Below, one piece after another: positions 1 through 7,140 of a stretch of 64,000 bases of DNA (positions within the stretch are counted from its first letter, which is position 1; the number at the start of each line of letters is the position of its first letter). Below the pieces are notes generated by a model. The model did not search any database. It had not been told where the DNA came from and was given only the letters and a program-made list of their open reading frames with translations. This DNA is from Psychroflexus torquis ATCC 700755 (GTDB taxonomy: Bacteria > Bacteroidota > Bacteroidia > Flavobacteriales > Flavobacteriaceae): the NCBI RefSeq assembly GCF_000153485.2, contig NC_018721.1:4216001-4280000 (forward strand), written 5' to 3'. The translations under genes and the position numbers were made by a program.

Positions 1-225
1 ATATACCATAGCATTACAAAATCTAATCGTTTTTATAATATTAGATTTTCCAGAAGCATTAGCTCCATATAAAGCAAGTGTTTTTAAAACTTCAATATCA
101 CCATACTTAAATACATTGCCTGATAAAAATTTTGATTTTGCAGTATTAATATTTCCAGTTCTTATGTCTAAAATCACCTCTTCATTGATTGAAAAGAAAT
201 TTCTTAATCGGATTTCTAAAACCAT
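1..225 (-). CDS. AAA-family ATPase, N-terminal part (runs off the left edge)
   Basis: The first 75 residues of a P-loop ATPase are visible, starting with ATG at 225. A typical AAA_15/AAA_21 opening (MVLEIRLRNFFSINEE) is followed by a Walker A motif, GANASGKSN, near residue 62. This opening is typical of SMC/RecF-like and OLD-like ATPases that often act in phage-defence or abortive-infection loci. That role is known for the family and is not shown here, because the signature, Walker B and any effector domain lie outside the window. The upstream side is a LIR repeat with its own terminator, so the gene looks like another unit of the accessory array. Confidence 0.75.
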   Translation of the reverse strand, partial: MVLEIRLRNFFSINEEVILDIRTGNINTAKSKFLSGNVFKYGDIEVLKTLALYGANASGKSNIIKTIRFCNAMVY

Positions 226-320
226 TTTATATCTTCAATTTGTAAAATTTTTACAAATATAAACATTAAAATTGATTTTTATTTCTGTTTAGAAGATTTT
301 ATGAGTTATATTGGGCATGA

Positions 321-735
321 CACACAACATCCGTATAAACTCTATTCAAACCTTCAGTAGAGGGTATATTTTTTAAATAGGTCATTTTTAATTTTGATCT
401 AAATTAATACTTCCACATATATTATCCAACAGACTTTGTATTAATCTCAAAAACTAGAGTGTTTTAACCAACGGCTTTTTGTAAACCCGTTGGTTGAATT
501 ATTGCAGCTGTCATTGGTGAATATAGCAGAGGTTTTTAAAATATTCAATAGCTACAGTTAGTTCCTGCTGGTCACCTCGCTGGTTATGAAGTTGAAAGTT
601 TCTATTTTACCAAAATAATTAAAAAAACTCAAAGAATCAGTTTTATGAATCTTTGAGTCTAGACTACTAGTGCCTCAAAATTAATGGAGAAAAGAGTGGT
701 TTTTCACCTCAGTTCTTTGTTGCCAACTGGCTTTT
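321..735 (-). repeat. LIR copy 1 (long intergenic repeat, subtype B)
   Basis: This repeat fills the gap between the AAA ATPase and higA. Its terminator half matches the other LIRs. Its gene-start half (about 321-480) is a distinct subtype shared only with the copy at 33.5 kb. It contains the inverted pair CCAACGGC...CCCGTTGG (about 470-495) and, for minus-strand transcripts, the hairpin CTCAAAG...CTTTGAG at 628-657 followed by a T run at 621-627. Confidence 0.85.
621..657 (-). terminator. Intrinsic terminator inside LIR copy 1, downstream of higA
   Basis: On the minus strand a stem of about 12 bp (CTCAAAGATTC / GAATCTTTGAG with small mismatches) is followed by seven T residues. The same structure recurs after other genes of the array (2621-2658, 17541-17577, 21455-21492). 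Confidence 0.75.
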
Positions 736-740
736 TTTAA

Positions 741-1097
741 TTAATAATCTTGAATTAAAACTTCAGTTGGAATATGAAGAGTAGTATTTAGTTTTCTAAT
801 CATATCTAATGTCAGTTTTCGCTTTTTATTCAAAATCTCACTAACTCTGCTTTTAAATCCGACAACTTCTGCTAAATCCTTTTGTTTCATTCCCAATTGT
901 TCCATTCGGAACTTAATTGCTTCAATAGGGTCAGGCATTCCAATTGGGAATTGCTCGTTTTCATATCGATCAATCAATATTGATAGGATTTCCAATTCGT
1001 CTCCTTCTTCCGTTCCTTTTTTTGCATCAAAAATATCCTCAAGTCTGTTGAGCGCTTTTTGATAATCGTTTTCGTTTCTAATTGGTAATATTTTCAT
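741..1097 (-). CDS. higA: HigA-type antitoxin, XRE helix-turn-helix
   Basis: This 118-residue protein has an acidic N-terminal half that would bind the toxin and a C-terminal XRE helix-turn-helix (about residues 62-110, KQKDLAEVVGFKSRVSEIL). That is the usual layout of HigA antitoxins paired with HigB. It follows higB by two bases, so the pair is one operon in the toxin-first order typical of HigBA. It should neutralise HigB by direct binding and repress the operon. A perfect palindrome over the promoter at 1428-1442 fits as its operator. Toxin-antitoxin genes are common stabilisers of gene-cassette arrays, which fits the repeat-bounded setting. Confidence 0.88.
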   Translation of the reverse strand: MKILPIRNENDYQKALNRLEDIFDAKKGTEEGDELEILSILIDRYENEQFPIGMPDPIEAIKFRMEQLGMKQKDLAEVVGFKSRVSEILNKKRKLTLDMIRKLNTTLHIPTEVLIQDY

Positions 1098-1099
1098 AA

Positions 1100-1393
1100 T
1101 CAGATGTTATTTGCGTCAATTTTGTCATATTCTGCATGAGTTCCAATAAACCTTATCCAGCATATTCCATATTCAAAGTTGAATTTTACAATCAAACGAT
1201 AATTATTGCCTCTGATGTTGTAAACAATTCGATTGTCCTTTAAAATACTTGCACTCGGATACTCACTTTTTAATTCGTTAATATTCTTCCATTCGGATTT
1301 TTCTGTTTCTTTATACCACGATTTTAATTGTTCTTCACAATCAGCGTGTTTTTCACAAAAATCTCGTAAAGTTCGTTTTGCGATTACTCTCAC
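1100..1393 (-). CDS. higB: HigB-type mRNA interferase toxin
   Basis: This 97-residue RelE-superfamily toxin matches the HigB_toxin family from end to end. It starts MRVIAKRTLRDFCEKH, has the central SWYKE segment and the YRLIVKFNF strand, and ends WIRFIGTHAEYDKI. Family members cleave mRNA on the ribosome. The chosen start is GTG at 1393. The ATG overlapping it by one base is in another frame and stops at once. A promoter -7 element lies only about 18 bases upstream, so the leader is very short. higA follows immediately. No catalytic residue is obviously missing, so the toxin is probably functional. Confidence 0.9.
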   Translation of the reverse strand: MRVIAKRTLRDFCEKHADCEEQLKSWYKETEKSEWKNINELKSEYPSASILKDNRIVYNIRGNNYRLIVKFNFEYGICWIRFIGTHAEYDKIDANNI

Positions 1394-1410
1394 ATTATAA
1401 TTGTTTAACC

Positions 1411-1442
1411 CAAATATAAGAAAAAAGTTACCAATTTGGTAA
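1411..1442 (-). promoter_or_regulatory. higBA promoter -7 element with palindromic operator
   Basis: On the minus strand TATATTTG (1418-1411) matches the Bacteroidetes -7 consensus TAnnTTTG. Just upstream, 1428-1442 is a perfect 15-bp palindrome, TTACCAATTTGGTAA. Its placement between the -33 and -7 regions is right for autoregulation by HigA; that function is inferred. Confidence 0.6.
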
Positions 1443-1458
1443 TTAATTTATTTTTTTA

Positions 1459-1595
1459 GCTTGTTGGCAACAACAAGTATAAGCGTAGTGAGAGATTTCG
1501 AAGCACTTACTTTCAATTTACCGTAATGTTTGTTAATTACAAGGTATTTATATTTAGACGCTTAGCCCACATTACGCTTATACAATATTGTGAGC
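1459..1595 (-). repeat. attC-like imperfect inverted repeat, site S1
   Basis: This is a 137-bp dyad between the CPBP gene and higB. The outer arms GTATAAGCGTAGTG (1478-1491) and CACATTACGCTTATAC (1568-1583) pair with small bulges, and GTTGGCAAC lies at the left edge. The sequence differs from the LIRs but has the same position: after one minus-strand gene and before the next. The shape resembles integron attC sites. I cannot compute the fold, so the assignment is tentative. Confidence 0.45.
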
Positions 1596-1607
1596 TTTTA
1601 CTTTTTT

Positions 1608-2225
1608 TTATATAACGAATCCAACGACAAGGTATGTTATGACATTCGCTAATCCGTGAGCAATCCAACTTGGAATTATACTCCCGTTTCCTTTTTTTTC
1701 ATTCAAATATCCAAATACATAAGCTGCAACTGTTGGGAAAATAAAAATCAAACTCAAATAAATGAAATTAGTAGTAATTACAGCAAATAGAATCATGTGT
1801 AATATTCCGAAAATTATTGCTTGCATAATATTGCCTTTTATAAATCCAAGAGAACTGATTAAACGTTTAGCAATAAATCCCCTAAATAATATCTCTTCTG
1901 CAAATGACGTTTTGAATATTGCAATTATTAATAGGATAATTATGGAATTAGTTCCAAAATCCATTGCCCTTAATTTTCCCGTTATACTATTCGGATCAAA
2001 CATAATTTCTCTGAACGATTCGCTTGTAAATATTAAAAGTACCATTGGCGCCAATAAAATCAGAGATGCAAAAATCGCAAGAATATTTGCTTTTGAATTA
2101 GACTTCTTTAACCCTATATAATCTAAAAATCCTTTTAAAGTTTTTTTCTTAATTACATAAGCTAAAAATGGAATCAATGCGAATATTAGAATTTGTAATA
2201 TCATTTCAATTATCTCGATTCCCAT
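1608..2225 (-). CDS. CPBP-family intramembrane metalloprotease
   Basis: This 205-residue membrane protein has about six hydrophobic segments and the three CPBP (Abi, PF02517) motifs in order: EEILFRGF near residue 110, FGILH near residue 141, and a final HGLAN near residue 190. Those glutamates and histidines form the predicted metal and active site. Family members include CAAX-type prenyl proteases and bacteriocin-immunity proteins, so substrate and role are open. It stands alone between an attC-like dyad downstream and a LIR upstream. Start ATG at 2225 gives a normal full-length protein. Confidence 0.85.
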   Translation of the reverse strand: MGIEIIEMILQILIFALIPFLAYVIKKKTLKGFLDYIGLKKSNSKANILAIFASLILLAPMVLLIFTSESFREIMFDPNSITGKLRAMDFGTNSIIILLIIAIFKTSFAEEILFRGFIAKRLISSLGFIKGNIMQAIIFGILHMILFAVITTNFIYLSLIFIFPTVAAYVFGYLNEKKGNGSIIPSWIAHGLANVITYLVVGFVI

Positions 2226-2239
2226 AGTTTTTGTTTTAA

Positions 2240-2705
2240 TTGCTCACAACATGGGAATAATTCAACAAATTGTGTTATTCCAATTTTATTTGCAATATAA
2301 ATTTAGTATTTTTAATCGTCTTAAAAATATTAACATTAAAAACATGCCATAAATAAACGGTGAAATCTCGGAGGCAATTAATCTACCTCTCAAATCAAAA
2401 TATTAGAGTAAAACCTTTCATAAATGCTTAAAGAATAACCTAGTAACACTAATAGATATATTGAGTTATAGATGCTATTAGGCAAATCAATAGTTGATTA
2501 AAGGCCTACAATGCCCTTGGATTGGAAAACCAACGGGTTTGTAAAAACCCGCTGGTCTCCCCGTTGGTTATGAAGCTGAAAGTTTCTGTTTTGCCTAGAT
2601 ATAGGTAGAAGAATAAACAATAAAAAAACTCAAAGAATCACAAATGTGAATCTTTGAGCCTAGACTATTATCGTTTCAAAATTAATGGAGAAAAGAGTTG
2701 TTTTT
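2240..2705 (-). repeat. LIR copy 2 (subtype A, complete)
   Basis: This complete copy lies between the CPBP gene and the first GNAT gene. At its gene-start end it has the palindrome GGAATAATTCAAC...GTGTTATTCC (about 2250-2281). The arms differ from other copies but still pair, because the substitutions are compensatory. In the middle is CCAACGGG...CCGTTGG (2543-2577). The terminator hairpin is at 2629-2658 with an A run on the plus strand at 2621-2628. Confidence 0.88.
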
Positions 2706-2709
2706 TACT

Positions 2710-3267
2710 TCAATTCTTTGTTATGGGTAGTTCTTTATGATCCAATTTTGAATAAATATCCAAACTAATGAATTCACCATTTTTAATTTCGCAATCTTTC
2801 ATAGTTCCTTCAAAACTGAATTTCAGTTTTGCAAGTGCCTTTTTACAATTCATATTTTCAGTTTCCACAAATCCCTCAATCCTATGCAGTCCAATTTTGT
2901 CAAATGCGTAAGTAAAGATAAGTGGCATGGTTTCAGTCATAAATCCTTTTCCCCAGTTCTCTGGTAATAACCAAAACCCAATTTCAGCTTTTTTATTTTC
3001 TTTATTTAAGTCGTTTAAACCTCCTGCGCCAAGAAATTTTCCATCAACTTTAGAGCATATCGCCCACCAAATCCCATTTTGGTTTTTTTCAAGATTAGAA
3101 AACCATTGCATTTGTTCTTTGGTTGCTTCTAAACTATCGAAACTAATACCGTAATACTTTATAATATCAGGATGAGAAAGCCCTTTAAAAACATCTTCTA
3201 AATCAGAATCAACAAATTGCCTGAGAATCGTTCTTTCTGATTCTAAAGTTGGGAAATTATCTTTCAT
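2710..3267 (-). CDS. GNAT-family N-acetyltransferase (RimJ/RimL type), copy 1
   Basis: This 185-residue protein matches the Acetyltransf_3 (RimJ/RimL/RimI) fold. An N-terminal ERTILRQF strand is followed by the acetyl-CoA loop around residues 95-125 (GFWLLPENWGKGFMTE) and the GLHRIEGFVETEN segment typical of protein N-alpha-acetyltransferases. The acceptor cannot be named from sequence. A second copy at 22641-23177 is about 93 percent identical, and both are followed upstream by the same secreted-protein gene, so the two genes were duplicated together. This copy has seven extra C-terminal residues (ELPITKN), produced where the duplicated block ends next to a LIR. Confidence 0.88.
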   Translation of the reverse strand: MKDNFPTLESERTILRQFVDSDLEDVFKGLSHPDIIKYYGISFDSLEATKEQMQWFSNLEKNQNGIWWAICSKVDGKFLGAGGLNDLNKENKKAEIGFWLLPENWGKGFMTETMPLIFTYAFDKIGLHRIEGFVETENMNCKKALAKLKFSFEGTMKDCEIKNGEFISLDIYSKLDHKELPITKN

Positions 3268-3282
3268 TTAGAGTTTTTTTTT

Positions 3283-3426
3283 AATGACTTACAAGGTTGC
3301 CTGTATGGTTAGTGATGTATATAAATCAGTACATTTTTCTGAAAATGTTAAACTTAATTTAATGGTCTTAACTTTTGTGTTTTGCCATTAGAAAACCATT
3401 GACTATACAGATTGTTATAAGGCGTT
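3283..3426 (-). repeat. attC-like inverted repeat, site S2 (between duplicated genes)
   Basis: Imperfect arms CCTGTATGGTTAGTG (3300-3314) and ACCATTGACTATACAG pair across about 90 bp. GTTATAAGGCG lies at the gene-proximal edge, right after the stop of the 3427 gene. A near-identical site (S6, 23195-23337) sits in the duplicate block, and a related arm pair is at 18395-18535. Position and form resemble a cassette recombination site. Confidence 0.5.
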
Positions 3427-4059
3427 TTATAGTATCGGTTTCCAAATTTCATTTACTGGTTTTTTACCTGTAATCATTTCTAATAATTGAATTAAATATT
3501 GATTTTCTTCTTCACCATTGTCTTCAATCATTTTTTTAAATGCCATTGCACCAACTGGGAATATGGAAGTTAAATCAATTTTCCAATTATTACTTTCCTT
3601 ATAGAAATGAAAGTAAAAGGGAGCTTTTTGTCCATTCGAAATAAGCTGCCCTTTAGCAAAATTTTTATCGATTTCAACATCTCCAATTTCAGTATTCATT
3701 ACGCTGTTTTTTCCAACCATTCCTTCTTTAATAGCGTAAATTAATAGTTCTTTCCCATTGAATGATAAAATATCTCTTTTTGATGTTCTATACCTGATTG
3801 ATATAACCATTAACTTGTCAAGAATTCCTAATGAATTTAGAGTCAAAGAATCTGCCTTTTTAGTTGTTTCAAGAATTTCATTATAATAAGATATTGTTTT
3901 ACTGTCAACAAAATCTACTGCTTTTTCTCCTTTGTCATTTAAAATTGAAGTTTTATAGCTGTTAAATGATTCTCTTACTAATTTCTCTTCTTTTTCTTGT
4001 CCAAGACAACATGTAATTATTGACAATGATAGGAATAGGCTACTTAATATTTTTTTCAT
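3427..4059 (-). CDS. Secreted protein of unknown function, copy 1
   Basis: This 210-residue protein has a clear N-terminal signal peptide ending near residue 20 (SIITCCLGQ). It is probably exported to the periplasm, and the two cysteines could also allow lipidation. I do not recognise the family. The spacing of the helical N-terminal part and the later strands (KGQLISNGQKAPFYFHFY) is reminiscent of SnoaL/NTF2-like folds, but that is a guess. A copy about 95 percent identical lies at 23338-23970. Differences cluster in the signal peptide, where selection is weakest. A MITE is inserted 20 bp upstream of the start and may affect expression. Confidence 0.7.
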   Translation of the reverse strand: MKKILSSLFLSLSIITCCLGQEKEEKLVRESFNSYKTSILNDKGEKAVDFVDSKTISYYNEILETTKKADSLTLNSLGILDKLMVISIRYRTSKRDILSFNGKELLIYAIKEGMVGKNSVMNTEIGDVEIDKNFAKGQLISNGQKAPFYFHFYKESNNWKIDLTSIFPVGAMAFKKMIEDNGEEENQYLIQLLEMITGKKPVNEIWKPIL

Positions 4060-4079
4060 GCTTTTTATTTAATGACTTA

Positions 4080-4286
4080 TACAAAGTATATTTATAATGC
4101 CGTATGAATAAATTGAATTATACTACGACGTAGCTCAGCACAGGTTTTTTGATGGATTGAAATTAAAAATAATTAGCATAGCCTTAGCTACGGTAATTAT
4201 TTTTCATAAAAAGCAGGTGAAAAAAGCCTGTGCCGAATTCGTTTCGGTAAAATGATTTATTGCGACATTATAGGTCTAATTTGGTA
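4080..4286 (+). mobile_element. MITE copy 1 (TNA-duplicating palindromic element)
   Basis: This 207-bp element has imperfect terminal inverted repeats of about 34 bp (consensus TACCAAATTA...TAATTTGGTA) and TTA target duplications on both sides. The whole element is nearly palindromic, with inner arms CAGCACAGG...CCTGTGC and a CAAAAATAA/TTATTTTTG pair. No coding capacity. The left terminal repeat here is mutated (TACAAAG). Confidence 0.85.
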
Positions 4287-4299
4287 TTATAGCGGTTTG

Positions 4300-4445
4300 C
4301 ATATAAAACGTAGTTATAAAAATAATCTACTACTTTTTGGATTATAGATGAGCCGAATTTTAAATTTGGTGATCTTCACTAATGAGCAAAAAAAAGTCTG
4401 GTAAAGTAGGTAGTAGCTATGTTTTATAAACATTGTTCTTCACCT
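4300..4445 (-). repeat. attC-like imperfect dyad, site S3
   Basis: The arms ATAAAACGTAGTTATA and, about 110 bp later, GTAGCTATGTTTTAT pair with an inner CTACTAC.../...GTAGTAG step. The site lies directly downstream of the histidine kinase gene on the minus strand. It is unrelated in sequence to S1 and S2 but similar in architecture. Confidence 0.4.
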
Positions 4446-4476
4446 TTTTTTTGTACTCGAGTATGCCTTTTATCGG

Positions 4477-5625
4477 TTAAATATTATCCAAAACAAAAGT
4501 CAATTTCGCACGCCTCTTTCCTACTTCATTAAATTGTTTAATCAGATTTACTGTAAAAGTAGTACCTGTTTTTTCGTCACTCACAAGATTAATATCCCCA
4601 CCGTGAGCCTCAGCAACAATTTGTGTTAATGTCAAGCCCATTCCCCAACTAGCTGAAACCGGTTTTTTATCCCTTTTTGCACTTCCCATAAACTTGAATA
4701 TCTGCTCTTGTTTGGAGAGAGGAATAGGATTACCCCAATTATGGACTTTAATTGCGACCGCATCTTCTTCATCTTCTATTGAAATTGTAATTGGTTTATC
4801 GATAGAACCATACTTGATAGCATTACCGATTAGATTATCGACCAACCTTTTAACTGCAGTTTTGTCAAAAATACCTATGATTTTTTTTGCATTATATTCC
4901 AAATTTATTTCGCGAGTGTAAACCTCTTTACTCTCGGCGTGAACAAATTTCATTTCTTTTAAAAGGTCTGAACTTTCAAAGGTTAACAACATTCCTTCGC
5001 CAGATTTAACTGTAATTCCGTTCATAAGCCCTTCAATAAGGTTAATCGCTTTTTTCACGCTTCGCTGGGCTGCTATTCTCGTTTTATTAGTCCATTCACC
5101 TGTTTTGTCCTGCTTCATCATTTCTAACGACAACTGGGCGGCAGCAAGTGGGTTTCTTATATCGTGAGCGAGCGTACCAATTAATTTTTCCTGCATATCC
5201 TGTATGGAACGTGAAAATGAACCTACAGATTTTAGTATCGAGGTTTCGATAACATATTTGAGCAAATCCGAAACCTTTTCACTATAGCCATTGTGGGATA
5301 TGAGGAATTCACTCAATGTGCGGTGAAAGATTATATATTCGTGTACAATCTGTTCAGCAGTATAATAGACTTTAGTTGATCGTTGCTTGCCGTGTTCTTC
5401 GCTGGTTTTAAGGATTTCTATGTATTTTTCATCCTTATTAAAACCCTCCATTTTATCGTATCGTATCATTAATCTGGCGATATCGTTTATAAGATCAGGT
5501 AACTGGTTGTATAAAGCAATGGAGTCAGATTCCTTGCTTGCAAGTACTTCTTGCACAACTTGGTTCTGCCAAATTTTCATAATTTCTGCATTATTATCTC
5601 GAAGAATTTTTGCTGTTTTTTCCAT
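4477..5625 (-). CDS. Sensor histidine kinase with RsbRD-N-like input domain
   Basis: This 382-residue protein is without transmembrane segments, so it is a soluble kinase. Residues 5-140 form an all-helical region resembling the RsbRD_N sensory domain. HisKA follows with the phospho-acceptor in LAHDIRNPL (about residue 153), then HATPase_c with N box NLIGNAIKYGS, a G1-type WGNPIPLS segment and G2 box GMGLTLTQIV. No response regulator or receiver domain is adjacent, so it is an orphan kinase whose partner must be elsewhere. It stands alone between an attC-like dyad and a LIR, an unusual cargo for a small cassette. Start ATG at 5625. Confidence 0.85.
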   Translation of the reverse strand: MEKTAKILRDNNAEIMKIWQNQVVQEVLASKESDSIALYNQLPDLINDIARLMIRYDKMEGFNKDEKYIEILKTSEEHGKQRSTKVYYTAEQIVHEYIIFHRTLSEFLISHNGYSEKVSDLLKYVIETSILKSVGSFSRSIQDMQEKLIGTLAHDIRNPLAAAQLSLEMMKQDKTGEWTNKTRIAAQRSVKKAINLIEGLMNGITVKSGEGMLLTFESSDLLKEMKFVHAESKEVYTREINLEYNAKKIIGIFDKTAVKRLVDNLIGNAIKYGSIDKPITISIEDEEDAVAIKVHNWGNPIPLSKQEQIFKFMGSAKRDKKPVSASWGMGLTLTQIVAEAHGGDINLVSDEKTGTTFTVNLIKQFNEVGKRRAKLTFVLDNI

Positions 5626-5749
5626 AATTTAGAAAAATATTTAGCAAATTTAACTTTTAAATCGATATAACAATCTGTAAGTCAGTTAGTATTTATTGAA
5701 AGAGTTAAATTATTAATTTTGTGACCGATTTTTTTCAAAGATGATGTGG

Positions 5750-6180
5750 AACCTATGCATAACACAACTTGTTGTGTTATGCATTTTTATCAAAAATCTA
5801 ATATATTAACTTTTTATCGTCTTAAAAGTCTTAACACTAAGAACATGCTTTAATAAACTCTAAAATCCCGTAGGCAATTAACCTCTCAAATCACCCTATT
5901 TGATTATACCTTATTATAAAGGCTTCTTTAGCTACTAATCCTTAAATCAATAGCTAATTAATGGCCTCTAAAAACTCTACAATTACCTTAGATTAGAGAA
6001 CCAATGGCCTTTTGTAAACCCGTTGTTCTCTCCGTTGGTTATAAAGTTAAAGGTTTCGGTTTTGCCTAGGTAAATAGAGAAAAAAAACTCAGAGAATCAC
6101 AAAGGTGAATTTATAAACCTAGAATTAGGGTACCAAAATTAAAGTAGAAAAGAGTTGTTTTTTACCTCAGTTCTTTGCTG
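5750..6180 (-). repeat. LIR copy 3 (subtype A)
   Basis: This copy lies upstream of the kinase gene and downstream of the 6188 gene. At 5755-5784 is the best palindrome of the family: arms ATGCATAACACAAC and GTTGTGTTATGCAT are perfect over 14 bp around a 2-base loop. The terminator hairpin is weak in this copy (CTCAGAGAATC...), so read-through is likelier here. Confidence 0.87.
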
Positions 6181-6187
6181 TAAAGTG

Positions 6188-6949
6188 TTATTTCCCAGAA
6201 CTTGGTATTTTTCCACTTTTCCATTCCTTCATTTGAATTTCCGAACCTGGGAAATATCGTAAATCTTTTGTCTTTAGATCTAATATTCCAAACGCGAGAA
6301 TTTGATATTTATCTTGATTAAATTTACTTTCGTAATCATCTTTTTTCAATGGAATAAAATAGCCTACAATTTTTATGGTGTTATCTACTTTTTCAAAACC
6401 GCTATCAATCATTGAAATTACCCAAATTTCTTTATTACCAATCTTTAGTTTAGAATAAGGTGTGTTTTTACTACTTCTTTCAACTTGGACAACTTGCCCC
6501 TCTAAAGCAATAATTTTATTTTTCCAGTTTCCTATTTCTTCAAAATCTTTCTCCTCAAAATTTATTGGATATGTTTTAGATTTATTTGAGTTGGCTGGTT
6601 CAATTGATTTTTTAAGTTCAGCATCTATTAACCTTCTTACCTTTTCGCAGTTTTTATTTAATGATGGAATTATTCTGTTTTTGATTTTGTCAATTACTCC
6701 TTCTCCAATTAAAATTTTCTGTTCATCCTTATCTACAATACTAAAAATCTGATTAAATTCTTTATCGTAACATTTATTAAATTCTGGTTTTATCTCTGAA
6801 TATGATTGCATATCGTTATCCATACAATCACAAATTTTGGTTGAAACCTTGTTCGTTATAGATTGAATACTTTGGCTAAAACCTATAAGGTTAATTAAAA
6901 GCGCGGCTATAGTAAAAATTACTCTCATTTGTTTTTTTATATTTTGCAA
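6188..6949 (-). CDS. Secreted protein of unknown function
   Basis: This 253-residue protein has a signal peptide (FTIAALLINLIGFS) and should be exported. ATG at 6928 is an equally good start behind an A-rich leader. The N-terminal third has three cysteines in ICDCMDN and NKCYDK, suggesting a disulfide-stabilised helical domain. The C-terminal half (about residues 130-240) looks like a small beta domain with KLKIGNKEIWVISM. I do not recognise a family and assign no function. It sits between a LIR and an attC-like dyad. Confidence 0.65.
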   Translation of the reverse strand: MQNIKKQMRVIFTIAALLINLIGFSQSIQSITNKVSTKICDCMDNDMQSYSEIKPEFNKCYDKEFNQIFSIVDKDEQKILIGEGVIDKIKNRIIPSLNKNCEKVRRLIDAELKKSIEPANSNKSKTYPINFEEKDFEEIGNWKNKIIALEGQVVQVERSSKNTPYSKLKIGNKEIWVISMIDSGFEKVDNTIKIVGYFIPLKKDDYESKFNQDKYQILAFGILDLKTKDLRYFPGSEIQMKEWKSGKIPSSGK

Positions 6950-6954
6950 AACAA

Positions 6955-7125
6955 TTAGGCTAATGCTAGTAAGACAGTCGATAAGCCCTTAGCCAAAGCT
7001 TTTTCATTTTGCTTTTATCTTATTTTTTTAAAAGTCAAATTAAAAAGATTTTGTAGTCTTTGAAATTAAGAAAAAATCTTTGGCAAAGCCTATATTCACT
7101 ATGTTTTATAGACTTTTGTTATGCC
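6955..7125 (-). repeat. attC-like imperfect dyad, site S4
   Basis: The segment AGGCTAATGC...TAAGCCCTTAGCCAAAGC at the left pairs with CTTTGGCAAAGCCTATATTCAC near 7077-7098, and TATGCC/GGCTAATGC lie at the outer edges. The centre is A/T-rich. It lies between two convergently repeat-bounded minus-strand genes. Confidence 0.45.
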
Positions 7126-7140
7126 ACATTGTTCTGCACA

